Positions 23,817 to 36,332 of a stretch of 64,000 bases of DNA are shown here, in pieces (the first letter of the stretch is position 1; each line of letters starts with the position of its first letter). The stretch comes from Rhexocercosporidium sp. MPI-PUGE-AT-0058 (Eukaryota > Ascomycota > Leotiomycetes > Helotiales): the NCBI GenBank assembly GCA_020746875.1, contig JAGTJL010000008.1:1488001-1552000 (forward strand), in the 5' to 3' direction. The notes under the pieces are model-generated. The model saw only the letters and a program-made list of their open reading frames with translations, made no database searches and was not told where the DNA came from. The position numbers were made by a program, and so were the translations under genes.

Positions 23817-25067
23817 GGTGGCGAGTTGTGGATGGCGTAAAGAGTGGATTAATTATGAATGAAGGTTTGGTGTTGTGGATGTAGTTGTAGATGAACGAAG
23901 GTGTACAGTAATGAAAGAGACTCGCAATTGAACAATAATGAGAAAAGAATGCGAGCCAGCTCTGAAAGAATGAAGAATATGAGATGAAGTGATGATACTA
24001 TGGTAAGGAAGTCATTGCCTTATATACACTTCTTCTCATCACATTCGTTCTAGGTGGATGCAATAGCCCCTTCTCAAACACTTACATCATTGCAAATGAT
24101 TAGACTTCGACAAGACATCTTGAGCCAACGGTGAAAATGTCATCCGAACACCAGATGATTGACAGACCGCTATAATTGGAAAGGCAAAGGAGGAGCATAG
24201 CCCGCAATGCGAAAGTCAAAATGCACGTTGACACAAATACGACGCTTGGGGAAGGCGTTGTAACGGGAGGAATTCTTGACTTGAGAAATTCGCGACATGT
24301 TTGGGAAAGGGTTTGTCAGTTGATGTTAAGCGAGAACCCGAGGGTAGTAGACTGGGGAGTCTTGACTTCGAAGGAACTGCTGTTGGCTAGGGAAAGTGTG
24401 AACAAATCCCCACCAAATTTTGACCTGTTTACTACTAGTAACTGTCAATATAAGCATTATAACGAGAGAAAAGCCTATGTATAGCTATGGAATTAAAGGG
24501 CTCTTGCTGGATATCGTAACCGTAAAGATACTCACTCTCATTAACTTCAATGACAGAGCAGTCAATCGTCCAAGTGACATCTGACAGTTTCATAGATGCC
24601 AAGCAGCCGAAAGTATCAACAAACAGAGTTTCCTAACCAGCATTGATCAGACGAAACGGTCAAGGCTATCACCGAGGGCTTGACCAGAACTTCGACCTAC
24701 AAGATCTCGCCTCACCACGTTCAACCAATCAACCAAGGGTCCAAGAGAATCAGACTCTCGCAACTTCTCCATACTGGTACGCGTTCCCCAAGAGTCATCG
24801 CCCCCAGCCAAGGAACTCTCCGCAAGCGCGAGAGGACGAATCCGAGTATTTTAGGGTTAAAGTTTGGGATAAACTTTTACTGGAGACGGTCCAGAGTTTC
24901 GAAGATCGGATCTAGTGCTTCTGGGGGTGTACTCCGTATGGATTTGTAGATACTGTACGGTGTGGTATGGGAGTCCGGGGCGAAAGAGGAATGGAGAGCG
25001 TGGAGAGTTGTTGTTTTGTGGTGAAGATTGGATAGAGTGGTGGTGTTGGTAATGGTGATGGAAGGGG
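23817..25067. other. intergenic, GH131 promoter side
   Basis: No gene supported. Open frames around 24176-24484 and 24643-24949 have no motif and are probably chance. The right end abuts the inverted-repeat element at 25070. Confidence 0.45.
24020..24026 (-). promoter_or_regulatory. TATA-like box of the GH131 gene
   Basis: TATATAA on the minus strand lies about 205 bases before the start codon. Strongly regulated secreted enzymes often use TATA promoters in fungi. The call rests on the motif and position only. Confidence 0.4.
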
Positions 25068-25069
25068 TA

Positions 25070-25113
25070 ACGTAGGTGGTAAGCCAGCGGTTCCCGTAAA
25101 CGAGCGGTTCCGT
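25070..25113 (+). repeat. left terminal inverted repeat
   Basis: Forty-four bases, perfectly matched in reverse complement by 25273-25316. It carries two GCGGTTCC copies separated by nine bases. Confidence 0.9.
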
Positions 25114-25272
25114 TTGCGATTTAAGGCAGGTGATCTAGCTTTAATGATAGATATAAGAAATAACAGCAACTTTTGTTTTGTTCTTAGAGTTCTATAAGAA
25201 AAATTCGTTGAGTTATTAATGTTTTCGTGGAGTATTTTCGCAAGTTGAGCGTTCTGATTGGGTAATTGGGGC

Positions 25273-25316
25273 ACGGAACCGCTCGTTTACGGGAACCGCT
25301 GGCTTACCACCTACGT
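25273..25316 (-). repeat. right terminal inverted repeat
   Basis: Exact reverse complement of 25070-25113, followed directly by the TA of the presumed target site duplication. Confidence 0.9.
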
Positions 25317-27176
25317 TAGGGATTTACTCGCTTATGTAAGGTTTCGACGACCTCATGACTTTGCACATGTTTGCCTGGAGAACTATCAATTCCTCGAGAT
25401 GTGAGGCTGGGGCGTCACTGAATGTTGATCTGCATTTGAGTTAACTATGGCTTACATGTCTAACACAAGCCAGGAATAAAATTTGACTGAAATGATAGAA
25501 TGTCATGTGACAAGGTCGATATCAACATCCACGTTCCTGCCCGGGGCTGTGGCAGCTCGTCATCGAGGCTTGCTGCAGTCTGTCTTCCAGGCTGAATCTG
25601 TTCAGCTGAGCCTCAAGGGCTGCGACTTTTCCAACCTGTCAGTTCTTCTTATCTGCATTAGACATGTGCATGACCAAGCCTTTAGTGCACAGCTATTCAC
25701 ACACCCTTGGGCTGAGTTCATACTTACCTTCGTCACCTCTCATAAACCTGTCTTGTTATCCACATCCATATTCACATGCCGTCCATATTTTTTCCTGCTT
25801 CTCCTGTTGCGTCTTTAATTTCCTGTTGCCATCCTATCTCATCTCTGCAAGTACCGTAATCCTCACATTTTCTTCCTTGTCTTTTCAGCCCAGGATCCTC
25901 CGGCTTACCTTACTTTGCTTCCTTGCCTCATCTTACCTCACTGATAGGCAATCTGCAATCATCTATCTCCAAGACTCAAACGGAGATATTCGGGAGAGCA
26001 AAGCCCAGAATTCAGACATATCGGGAGATATCGGTGTCGTCTTTGTCCTAACAAGGGACAAGACCTCATTTCGATCTGATGAATGGATGGATCAGTCGAT
26101 CGAGTTATTGTCGATCATCTTTGATGAGCCGCAGAAGCTTTGTCTTTGGATATCTAGCCTCTACGGAGGTAGTAATAGAATTTAAACCTCTCAACATTAA
26201 CTCGCGGCGGTACTTGCTCACTCATTCACCAGCCACCAGCCACTACCTAACCGGGCCGTATGCTCCCTTCCCTCCCCTGCATGCACGCAGCTTAGAGGAA
26301 CGCAGCCTCCTGCCTCATCATGATTGTGGCGTCAGAAAAGACTGGATCCTTTTCAGCCCGATCCGATCTTCACAGGGAGGACAAAAAAACGCCATACACA
26401 TGGCCCACTTTCTTATCGCAGGATTTTTTTGTTTTGCACGGGATATCCACATATATTCAGGTCCACACCGACGGCCGTTTCCACAATTGTTTATCTGGTG
26501 GCTTGGATGTACAGTACAGTAGCTCCGCTTTGAGGTGCTTCCGTCTTGGTTTTGGACGTTGGGTGGCTGTTCCTACTTGGTGGCGGCGGGCTCTGGCGGG
26601 TCCTGACTTGTGGTAGTGGTTTTGGTGAAGGCGTGGAATGGTTCACTAGGGCATGTGGAAAGCTTGAATGCTGGCCCGGTCGAACCTCGGGAATGAAGTA
26701 GCTACCTGGTGTGGGATGAAGGGTAGAAGCTGATGTTGGACGATATCGGAATCTGAAGGCTGGGACGACTCGTGGGAGAACGATAATCCGTGAGATGATC
26801 GATGGTCTTGGTCTTGCTGTGTCATCGTGATGTATCTAGATATTGGTGAGTGGGTTAGATGTATCATTTTCAAGACATCCACCTTGGCAAGCTGGTAGGT
26901 ACGAAGTGTATGTTAGGAGGCGGTGGGAAGTCACAAGCGAGAGGAGGTGGATCAGGAGGTTATTCGAAGCAAGCACCTCTTGGGTGTTCCTTTCAGAATG
27001 AAGCCGATGCTCCATCCTCCTGAGCCCGCGACTGGAGCCTCCTGCAAGGGGATGATGGATGATTGACACATGGGCAAGGACTGGGATTGGGATATCGTCA
27101 TGCTACCTCGGTCTGATGAGTTCTGGCCTTGGAGGGTCGAGGTGGATGTTGATGGCCAGATAGGCTGCTGAGGTGA

Positions 27177-27203
27177 GGGTCAGGGTCAGGGTGAGGGTGA
27201 GGG
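27177..27203 (+). repeat. G-triplet array (possible G-quadruplex)
   Basis: Five GGG runs are spaced by exactly three bases (TCA, TCA, TGA, TGA loops). This fits the canonical G3N3 quadruplex pattern on the plus strand, about 1.1 kb before the arrestin start codon. Confidence 0.7.
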
Positions 27204-27729
27204 TGATACTCGAATGAGGCCTGCAGCACGAAAGTATTCTCGTACCTGAGTATCCGGGCGTCTCGTCTCACTATCAACACACGGCCAGGACGTGATGGTG
27301 GTGTTGCGACCACTTCCAGTAATGCATTCCTATAGTTGTACGAAGTATTTCCGTATATTCTTTTCGCACTGTCGTCTTTACTTCTTCTGTATACAGTGAC
27401 GCTACACAGCGTCGTCCTCGTCATCTATACATACGCAATCTACGCTTTCCAGTCTGTTGGGATTATTGTTTCTAGAAAAGTCTTTCGGCTGATTTATTTG
27501 GGCGGGGGCAACAGGTGGCACCGCACCGCGACAGGGCAAGTCTGGCGAGAGAGCGAGTGGAACATCCGGTGGATCACCGAAAGGTTGACCCCCACTACCT
27601 TACTTGCTGCCCTTGTACGAAGTATGTCCTTCTACCGTACGGAATGTGAGGTCGATGCAGAGCCGAAGTGACGTGCGAGCACTTCTACTCGCTACTTATC
27701 GCGGGCAGAATGGAGTACGTACTTGGAGC

Positions 27730-27757
27730 CATACCCATACCCATACCCACACCCATC
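27730..27757 (+). repeat. CCATAC/CCACAC microsatellite
   Basis: Four near-perfect hexamer units in a row, the last with an A-to-C change in the unit. A simple repeat without gene content. Confidence 0.7.
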
Positions 27758-28344
27758 CAGGCCGGAACTTTGACTCTTATCCTCTCCTCTGCTAACCTCT
27801 CCTATCCCGCCTACCTATCAACAGCCCTCTCTGCACCAGCACCACCACCCATCATCTCTCAGACCACCGAGGAAAGTGGGTTGGAATTTCTCCGGTTCGG
27901 GCGCTTTCAAAACCTAAGACCCAAACCAGAACAGACCAGACCAGACCAGCGTTCATTGACAGTGCAGCCTCTTCCTTGAATCAATCATCCGTGCTGGCTC
28001 TGGAAAAGCAGCCATCAGTCAGTCAGTCAATCACTCAGTCGAGCATCGTCTTGGCTGGCCTAGGTACTTTACAGGTACTCTAGTATCTCTACCTACGCAC
28101 CGCACCGCACCTCCTTTGCCCTGCCCTGCTGCGGCGGCTTTCTCCTACAACTCTTCCCGTCAGCTTCTTTTCTTGACTCGCATTTTCTCTTTTCCCTCCC
28201 TCGTCACTCTTCTCTCTTCTCTAACTTCCTCCCTCCTTATATACCCATCCTCTCTCGCTCTCTAGCACTGCCACCTCTTTGGCTCCCAAACCAGAACCGT
28301 CAGCCGCAACTCTCCAACCTGGCAAGATAGATGATAAAGTTGCC

Positions 28345-30308
28345 ATGATGCCCAGCTTCTTCGGTGCTGTCACTGGCAAGACCAGTGCGACTCTCTTTGA
28401 GATTCGGTACGTTGACGTCATTCTCCCTGTGGAAGATTTCCCTGACATCTTTGTAGCCTCGACAATGAGGTCATTGTGCTCCGCGGTGCTGAAAGCGAAG
28501 CCTCGAGCCAACTTCTGAAAGGAGTGGTGGTTCTCTGTCTCCCGAGTGCGTTGAAGATCGAAGATGTACATCTGCGAATGACAGGACAACTGAAGGTTGG
28601 GTAAGTCGGCTGATTTCCCGCTGGTTGTACCTGGCTAACAAAACATGTGCTTATAGATGGAACGATTCGCGACTCACTCCGACCGGTATCTCGAACAATC
28701 GACTCGACAAGACGACCGAGATTTTCAACCATAAATGGCCTCCGTTTGTTGGTGGGGGTGCACCAGGTTCCAATTCGCGAGGCTGCAATCTTCCGTCAGG
28801 AAATTACGAGTGGCCGTTCGAAATTGTCATACCAGGAGGGTTTGCAGAGAGCGTAGAAGGTCTGCAAGAAAGTCACATACAGTATCGATTGAAGGCTACA
28901 GTTGCGCGTGGAAAACTGGCATACGACCTCCATGCGCATAAGCCCGTTCGAATCGTCCGAACCCTGGATCCGTCAGCGTTGGAATTGGCACATGCTATGA
29001 CCGTGGAGAATATTTGGCCGAATAAGATCGAGTACCAAATCATCATTCCACAGAAGGCCATTATTTTCGGTACAGCAATCGACGTCGAGATGAAATTCAC
29101 TTCCCTGCTGAAAGGATTGAGGATCGGTCAAATAAAATGCCAGCTGTTGGAAGTGCAGGAATTCACAATACCTGCTGCATCTCAACATATGGAAAGGCAT
29201 CACAAGAATCAACGGGATGTTGATAGCTGGACATTTGAGTTAAACGACGATAACTACCAAGACCTGATGAACGACGATGGGCAAGATGGCTACACTTTGA
29301 CTGAGAGAATGCCTCTTCCGAAGACTTTGAAGATGTGCTTGCAGGATGTGGATGTTCACGGTATCAAGATTCGACACAAAGTCAAGTTCAACATTGCTCT
29401 TCACAACCCTGATGGGCACGTTTCAGAGGTATGATTTCATCTTCTTCCTGGAGTATTAATACTGACCTTGGCAGCTTCGCGCAACACTTCCTGTTACTAT
29501 CTTTATCTCACCAAATATGCCTTTGAACGAAGATGGCCAGCTTGTGGACCAAACTCCTATGAGCACGCAGTCAACAGACATGGCCCAGCATGCTCCACCT
29601 TTGTACGGGCAACATGTTCTAGACCAACTTTACGCCGATATGAACAATACCGGAATAATGACTCCAGCACCTCAATCCGGAATGAATACTCCTTTCCATG
29701 GTTTATCACGAGCAGGTTCGCAGGAAAATCTGGCTTCGCTAAACGGAGTGGCAAACCAGAATGGTGCGGTTCCACCAGCAGCACTGCAATCTAGGCTGCA
29801 AAACCTGGATCTGAATGGCATGTCTCGCAATAGTAGCTTCCGTCGACAGAATGGGTCTGGACACAATACGCCTGCACATAGACCAACGGAGGGCGAGCCA
29901 GGCTACTTTGATCAACAAAACTCGGAATCAAACAGCAATCCATTGAGCAGGCGGACAAGTGAGGAGGAAAATGCTAGGCATTCAGGAATGACCAGTGGTC
30001 AACAAACTCCCGATGAGCATCTCGATTTCGCAGAATTGGGAGACTTGACCAAAGTTCCATCATACCGAACGGCCGTCAGAGCCCCAGCTCGAGGCATGAG
30101 TTACAGCGATGCATTGCCAGACTACGTCACAGCTATCTCTGCACCCCCGAGTCCTGAAAGAGCATTTAGTAATCCGGCCACCCCCCAGGAGAGGAGAAAT
30201 CCCTTCTCGGGGACGGGATTTACACCGATCAACCCACCTGCGCCAGCCCTTGTAGCGGGAGGTGATCGCATGCCTTTACATGTAAGGCAGAACAGAGGCA
30301 GATATTGA
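28345..30308 (+). CDS. creD: arrestin-related trafficking adaptor, CreD-like
   Basis: Four exons (28345-28406, 28457-28600, 28657-29428, 29475-30308) give 603 residues. The N-terminal half is an arrestin fold: LFEIRLDNEVIVLRG, LKVGWNDSRLTPTG, the fungal ARRDC block NLPSGNYEWPFEIVIPGGF, and the arrestin-C part through KVKFNIALHNPDGHVSE. PY motifs for the Rsp5/HulA ubiquitin ligase are PPLY (residues 367-370) and LPDY (540-543). In Aspergillus nidulans CreD works with HulA in carbon catabolite control and transporter turnover. The C-terminal half is a low-complexity Ser/Pro/Asn-rich tail. Two in-frame ATGs stand together at 28345 and 28348, and the second gives the usual MPSFF start. Confidence 0.93.
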
Positions 30309-31809
30309 ATTGTCTAGTGTGTTTTATTTCGAGTTTGGAGAACTTGTAATGGAATCGCCATTACGAGAATAATTTTTAGCGGGTTGGTGATTTGGGTAGA
30401 CGGACAACATGGCATATACCGGCGTTTTCGACATGGAGACTTGCTTGGGCATTCTGCATTTTCAGGAGTTTCGACGGGTTGGAGGAGATTACTGGTGTCA
30501 CGGGCGTGAGGAAAGGCATATCGAGTGAAGGAGTATGGATTAGGGTTAGGATTTCAGTATCTATGTCACCACTCTTGGACAATAGTCTCGTTTCTACGAC
30601 AGAAACATATTCCGATGAAATTCATATCCGATGCTCATGCACTATACCACACTTCAACCCTTATTCTTTCCCTCTGAATATCGAGTTTCGACTTTTGACA
30701 TTCCGCTGGTATCAATGTCGATGTTCCAAATGGACATTCTCATCCTCTCATTGTCAAAGCCAAGTTAGACATTCAGATATCCACAATCTACAAACTTGTG
30801 TTCAGCATTCAATCAACCGATATCTCATCGCAACGCACCCAGTATCTAAGTGCACAAGATACTCGCACGTGCTTGTGCATCAAACGTTAGCTGTCGTGAT
30901 ACCTACCATGCATCTACGTACGTGTAGAACGAACGGTACTACCTACTGACAGCCTTGTCTCCTCATGACGTGCTGCCACCTGCGGCACCTGCTTGCTGTG
31001 GTGTCGTGCTGGGGAACGAATTAAAGTAAGTGAGGAAGGTTTGGAGTCTAGTTGGGGGACAAATTGCTACTCTCTGGGAACATAGACCTGGGATGTCCGT
31101 GATTGCTTGTCAGTGATATCTACTCTATTTACCATTTGCTCGAGCATCTCTCTCCGATACTTGGGCTGCTGGGGGATAGAGGTAAAACGAGGTACGTATT
31201 TTGGCGCATGGCTTGATGACTTGGCTGGTGTTGGGTACAGTAGTGAGGGGTGGATGCGGGGTGCAGCTTTGGTTACGCGATGGGAATTGCTTCCTTGGCA
31301 TTGCGACATGAGCATCAAGAAGTGAAATGGAACATGGCACGATAGAGAAGTACAATCTGAAATGAACTGGGTAGTTTGATGACTTGAACAATAAAAGATC
31401 GGGAGAATTATGATATGCAGGTGCAGGTAGGAAGAGAGATGGAATGAAAGTCGTGAAGTGGAAAATGACCAGGCACAAAACGCCGAGGCTCCGAGCTCGC
31501 TGCAGCTGCAGCTGCCTTGCTGGGCCTCGTTCGCGTCAGAGTCAGCGCCAGATTCCTCCTCTCTGCTCTGCAATGTCGTGCTTCAGACATCGACATTCGA
31601 AATCTCTTCAAGTCATCTCTGGAAGCTCGACTTTGTATATATTTCATGGTCATAGTCATTGTTACTGTCATAGTCCTTCTATTTGATTGATGATTTAGAT
31701 CTATTACGAGACCGTTCAAGCAACGGTCTTTCCATCCTCGACCTCCACGACACGTCCACCAGCTCGAACCTGGAATAGCTGTAACCAAGCTCCCAGGCTC
31801 GCCAGCACA
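30309..31809. other. intergenic
   Basis: No gene supported. Open frames on both strands (30392-30949 plus, 31067-31573 minus) show no domains. It covers the arrestin 3' side and the MCH1 promoter, with a CAGCTG-rich patch near 31500. Confidence 0.45.
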
Positions 31810-33575
31810 ATGGCAACAACTCGAACCCCACTACTCTCTCACGACAGAGTCTCTCTCCGTTCCACCTCCTCCACCTCCTCCATAACCCGCAAAGAGCAAC
31901 GCCGCCGACAGGATCTCACCCGCTACATCTCCTTCGCCTCAGCCATAACGTCCTGTCTCTGCGCCGGTTCCATAACCGCCTACTCCCTCTACGGGCACCT
32001 CTTCCAAGAACGCCTCCGCTACACTCAACTCCAAGTGAACATCGTCGTCATCGCCGCCGAAATAGCGCTCTACCTCCCCGTCTCCCTCTTCGGCTACATC
32101 TGCGACCGCGTTGGGCCTGCGCCCTTATCCTTCGTGTCTGCCATCCTCTTCGCGCTGGGATACCTCCTCGCGGCGTTCACGTATCGCAGTGGGGCGAAGG
32201 ATGTATACGGTTACACGGCTGAGCGTGGCTGGCCGCTGGCGGTCATGGTCACGGCGTTTGTGATCATCGGCTGTGCGACGACGCTCATGTACCTCTCTGC
32301 GGTGACGACCTGCGCGAAGAACTTCGGGAAGGGCAAGCATAAGGGTCTGGCGCTCGCGAGCCCCATTGCGGCGTTTGGTTTGAGTGGCATGTGGCAGAGT
32401 CAGGTGGGGAGTAGGATACTCTACGAGAGGAGACCGGATGGGAGTCGGGGTGATGTGGACGTCTTTAAGTTCTTTATCTTTTTGGCGGGTGTCCTGTTTG
32501 TGGTCGGGATGGTAGGAACGTTCTTTTTGAAGATTGTGGATGAGGAGGAGCTTATTGATGAGGCTGTTGAGGAGTTGGAGAGGAGTGGATTGTTGGAGGA
32601 CAGTGCGTTCTTTAGGGGCGCCGAGAGGGGATATGGCTCTTTCGAGAGCGGTTCTGATGAGGAGCTTGCGGAGAGTAGGAGGGCTGAGGAGGTGAAGGCG
32701 CAGTTGGATGAGGAAGCGAGGAAGAAGACTTGGTTGTTGAATGAGGAGACCAGGCGGTTCTTGAAGGATCATACTATGTGGTGGCTTGCTGCGGGATTCT
32801 TTTTCGTGTCTGGTATGTTGCTGCTTGATATCACTTACTACTTTTGGACAAGACTAACTGGATATCAGGTCCTGGTGAAGCTTTCATCACAAACCTAGGC
32901 ACTATCATAGGAACTCTATACCCACCCTACCCCGAACCCAACCGTCTCCCTACCACAGCAGCAACACACGTCTCAATCGTAGCCGTAACCTCAACAGCAG
33001 CCCGCATCATCTTCGGAACTCTAACCGACCTCCTCGCACCACCCACAACCAGTCACCACTACGCCTCAGCTTCCAACTCGTTAGCCTCCCTCCCACCACG
33101 TCCCTCATCTCGCTTCTACATCTCCCGCGTAACCTTCCTCCTCATCTCCGCCCTCTTCCTCTCCCTTGGCCAAGTCCTCCTCGCATCTGGACTGGTCCAA
33201 AACCACGGCGAGCGCTTCTGGCTTGTCTCATCTCTCATCGGCTCCGGCTATGGCTCACTCTTCTCTCTTACCCCCCTCATGATCTCTGTCATCTGGGGCG
33301 TCGAGAATTTCGGCACCAACTGGGGAATCGTCGCCATGGTCCCAGCGGCGGGTGCTACCTTCTGGGGAGTCGTCTATTCGCAGGTCTATCAGATGGCTGC
33401 GAAGGCTAGGTCGTTTGGTGTGGATGGCGAGGAAGAGGATATCCTGTGTTATGGGAAAGAGTGCTATGCGCCGACTTTTTGGGCGATGGCTGTTAGTGTC
33501 TGGATCGGCTGCGCGCTTTGGATCTGGGCTTGGAAGGGCCCGGGTGGGTGGAGTAGGAGGGGGATTCCGGTGTGA
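31810..33575 (+). CDS. MCH1: major facilitator transporter, MCH1-like
   Basis: Two exons (31810-32812, 32869-33575) with a 56-nt intron give 569 residues. About 12 membrane spans are visible, split six and six by a charged loop (VDEEELIDEAVEELERSG and EEVKAQLDEEARKK). Family marks are YISFASAITSCLCAGSITAY in span 1, GYICDRVGP between spans 2 and 3, and GSGYGSLFSLTPLMISVIWG in the C-terminal half. This matches fungal MCH1, a monocarboxylate-transporter homologue placed in the vacuole membrane of yeast; its substrate is unknown. The N-terminal ~35 residues are Ser/Thr/Arg-rich and cytosolic. Confidence 0.9.
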
Positions 33576-34403
33576 GGGAGGAAAGATTTGTAGTATTGGA
33601 GCGTTATATGATACGAAATGTCACTTATATTTACATTGTATATACGAATACAACACAGATGTGTAAAATAGACAATCTATGGCATTCTTTTTAGGGGGGC
33701 ATGTGGAGCTACAATGTGGAGTTTATTGTGTTGCTTCCCAGCTTTTAATCAGATTTCGCTTTCACAAAGTACAAGCCCGTGATGGAGGCGTCTTCTCCTC
33801 TCTTCACCTCAAGAAGAGCAAGGATCTCACAACCTTCACTTAGCCTTAAACGCCCACCTAATCTCCAGCCCCGTCAGTCTGACTGCACACACATACGCAC
33901 ACGAACAACGCATGTCATCGTGCATTTCCCCCAACGTAAGCTCTTCTTTTCTTTTCTTTTCCTTCCTAGCGTCAAAAAAATGGCTTGCGGGCTTTTGCAT
34001 ATCGTGCTTCCCCAGATGAAAAAGCTTCGTCGGGGTAGCTACTGGTTGGTAGGTAGGAGGTAGGTGGTTGATGGCTGTCTGTATGCAAGGCCGTTAGTCA
34101 TCCATTCCCGCAAGCGAAGTAGTAGTATCAGTAGTAGTAGCAGCCACATATATGTCATAAGTGAGATGGGATGCGGTGTGTGATTGTAATCAACCTCACC
34201 TCAACCCAGCTTTTCAAAAAGTTAAAATATACGTATACATATAAGAAACACCCTGTGTGGTTTAAGGTTCCTGTATTCATCCGTCCTTCTATCACTCCTC
34301 AAAAAAAAATCTTCTTTTTGATGTTCTTTGGTTTCTTACCTTACCCTTCCTTGCCTTGCCTTGCCTAGCCGTGTTGTGTAGCTCTGTTTTGATCACAAGC
34401 GAG
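33576..34403. other. intergenic
   Basis: No gene seen. A short AGT-type trinucleotide tract lies at about 34120-34140. The stretch 34200-34400 is AT-rich then pyrimidine-rich and probably holds the promoter of the oxidoreductase. Confidence 0.45.
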
Positions 34404-35739
34404 ATGCTTGAAGTCATCGTTCACCCCCTCCCCGAACTCACGGCTAAGATAGTGGACTCGCCCATCCCAGTCCCTGGTCCCGATGAAATCCTCGTGAAAG
34501 TCGAGGTCGCTGCGAGTAATGTGAAAGGTATCCTCTTCACAAACCCCAAATATCCTCATCGTCCCCGTCTGAATACAACACTGACAAGTACAGATTGGCT
34601 GCACCTCACAACCCGAAACCTCTCCTTCAACAGCGGTGACGACATGGCGGGCACGGTTTTCGGTTTAGGCGAGAATGTGAAGGAGTTCGAGATTGGTGAT
34701 CGGGTCGCGGCTTTTCATCCTATGTTCGCTCCTGGGGGAACATATGCTGAGTATGCTGTTGCGCCGAGACATACCGTTTTTAGGATCCCTGAAGGAGTGA
34801 AGTTTGAAGGTATGTGTTATTCATATACCTCCTTATTCCGTCTCGCTTATTTCCGATATGTGGTATTGAGAAAGAGGGAGCTGAATCCGGACTGGGCTAG
34901 TTACAGTTCGGTACAGTTCTGTACTGTACTATACTGAAAATTCAGGAGATAGGCAGCATAACTAACAGTAGATAGAAGCAGCAACAATCCCCCTCGTAAC
35001 AACAACAGCCGCCCTCTCCCTCTTCCAAATCCAAGGCCTCCCTTCACCATGGTCGACCCCTTCCATCCCTCTCCCACCAACCCCACTAATAATCTACGGC
35101 GCCTCCTCCTCCCTCGGCCTCTTCGCCCTCAAGCTCGCACGCGCATCCAATATCCATCCCCTAATAGCCATAGCCGGCTCCTCTTCATCCACCATCCTCC
35201 CCCTCCTCACCCCCTCAAAAGGCGACATCCTAATCGATTACCGCGTCGGGGTTGAAGCTATGCAACGTGCTGTTCGGACCGCGCTTGGAGAGCAAGGTCT
35301 GGAGGCTAGACATGCCGTTGATGCTATCAGCGCGGATGGGTCTTGGGTGCCGATTTCTCAGCTCCTTGCACCCGGTGGAATACTGTCTGTTGTCTCAGGC
35401 GCGAATAGGTATGAAGAGAAGGAGATCCCGAGCGGGGTGCAGGTGAAGTACACGTTCGTTGGGGCGGTGCATGAGGGTAAGTATAAAGAGGGGATGCCGT
35501 GTCAGCCGAGTCGAGAGGTTGTTGAGGGGATGAAGGCGTTTGCGGGGGAGTTGTTCAAGTGGATGGGAGGGGAAGAGGGGGCGCTTGCGAGGGGAGGTTT
35601 CGGGGGACATCCGTTTTTGGTTGTGGAGGGGGGATTGGGAGGGGTGAGGGAGGGGTTGAGGATGTTGAAGGGAGGGAAGGCGGGGGGGAGGAAGTTTGTT
35701 TATAGAGTTCGGGAGACGGTGGGTTTGAATGCGCAGTGA
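34404..35739 (+). CDS. medium-chain dehydrogenase/reductase, zinc-independent enoyl-reductase type
   Basis: Three exons (34404-34527, 34594-34809, 34976-35739) give 367 residues. The GroES-like N-terminal domain shows PVPGPDEILVKVEVAASNVK, DDMAGTVFGLGENVKEFEIG and PGGTYAEYAV. The Rossmann part has the nucleotide motif IIYGASSSLGLFALKLA. Zinc-binding residues are not evident. This is the ToxD/trans-enoyl-reductase-like group of NADPH-dependent reductases, some of which serve polyketide clusters, but no cluster genes are near, so the substrate is unknown. The second intron is 166 nt, long for this region. Start is the ATG with the best match to the family N-terminus; an in-frame ATG lies upstream at 34356. 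Confidence 0.88.
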
Positions 35740-36332
35740 CGGGTAGGACTTGATCGTGGAGGTAGAGAGGGTGAATTCGAAACGAATTGATTAACTTGTG
35801 GGGAATTGGTTGTTGAATTAGGACTGATTTATGGAGATAAGATCTATCCGGATGATGGATAACACATGTCTTGCTATACTTGAATGAACTTACAAACGTT
35901 TGGAATAGTATTTTCGTAGCCGAGCGAGAGTTTACCAAACCAAAACAAAGCTGGCTAGATCTGTCATGAATAAGCAGACAAGCACTACTTCTTCCGAATC
36001 ACTCTTGAGCCTGGCGTAGTCATTAAGTCACCAATGGTACCCACTTTCATATATGGATTCTGACTGACTTGGTTTTTCTCAGATTAGAGGCAGTTTTCTT
36101 TATTGACTTTCAATATTACGCTCAGCCTTGAGACCCCCTGGACTAGCCTAGGCTTAAGCGACAACGCGTATCGTTGATTGCCTGCAATTGTGTCCAGCTC
36201 CCCTCACTACAAAACACCACCTCAATTCTCTCCCATTTCCAAACCTCTCCCAACACTCAATCAATCCGTCCACTCCAAAACTCTACTATCCAATTCCAGC
36301 CTCCCAATCCCAGACCAAACAATCCGCCCTCC
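35740..36332. other. intergenic
   Basis: No gene seen. From about 36190 it becomes C-rich and forms the leader of the RING gene. Confidence 0.5.

Larger units (their letters stand above)
25070..25316. mobile_element. MITE-like element, 44-bp perfect terminal inverted repeats, TA duplication
   Basis: The left end 25070-25113 begins ACGTAGGTGGTAAGCCAGCG and the right end 25273-25316 is its exact reverse complement over 44 bases. Both ends are flanked by TA (25068-25069 and 25317-25318), the target duplication of Tc1/mariner/pogo-type transposases. The 159-bp interior is AT-rich and has no transposase frame. Size, perfect ends and TA site fit a non-autonomous DNA transposon. Identical ends point to recent activity. 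GCGGTTCC occurs twice inside each end, which may be transposase binding sites. Confidence 0.85.
25319..28344. other. long intergenic stretch upstream of the CreD arrestin gene
   Basis: No gene supported over 3 kb. It contains simple repeats: a five-run G-triplet array at 27177-27203, a CCATAC-type tandem at about 27730-27757, and CAGT repeats near 28017-28040. From about 28080 it is strongly pyrimidine-rich up to the start codon, typical of a fungal leader. Long upstream regions with repeats suit a regulated gene, but no specific site is assigned. Confidence 0.45.

Noticed and set aside
26079..26616. Several overlapping plus-strand frames in the 3-kb gap
   Set aside because: They overlap each other in different frames, have no motif and vary in composition like non-coding DNA.
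34810..34975. 166-nt intron tested as a second stwintron
   Set aside because: No internal donor/acceptor pair leaves a good external donor in the required phase; a simple long intron fits.
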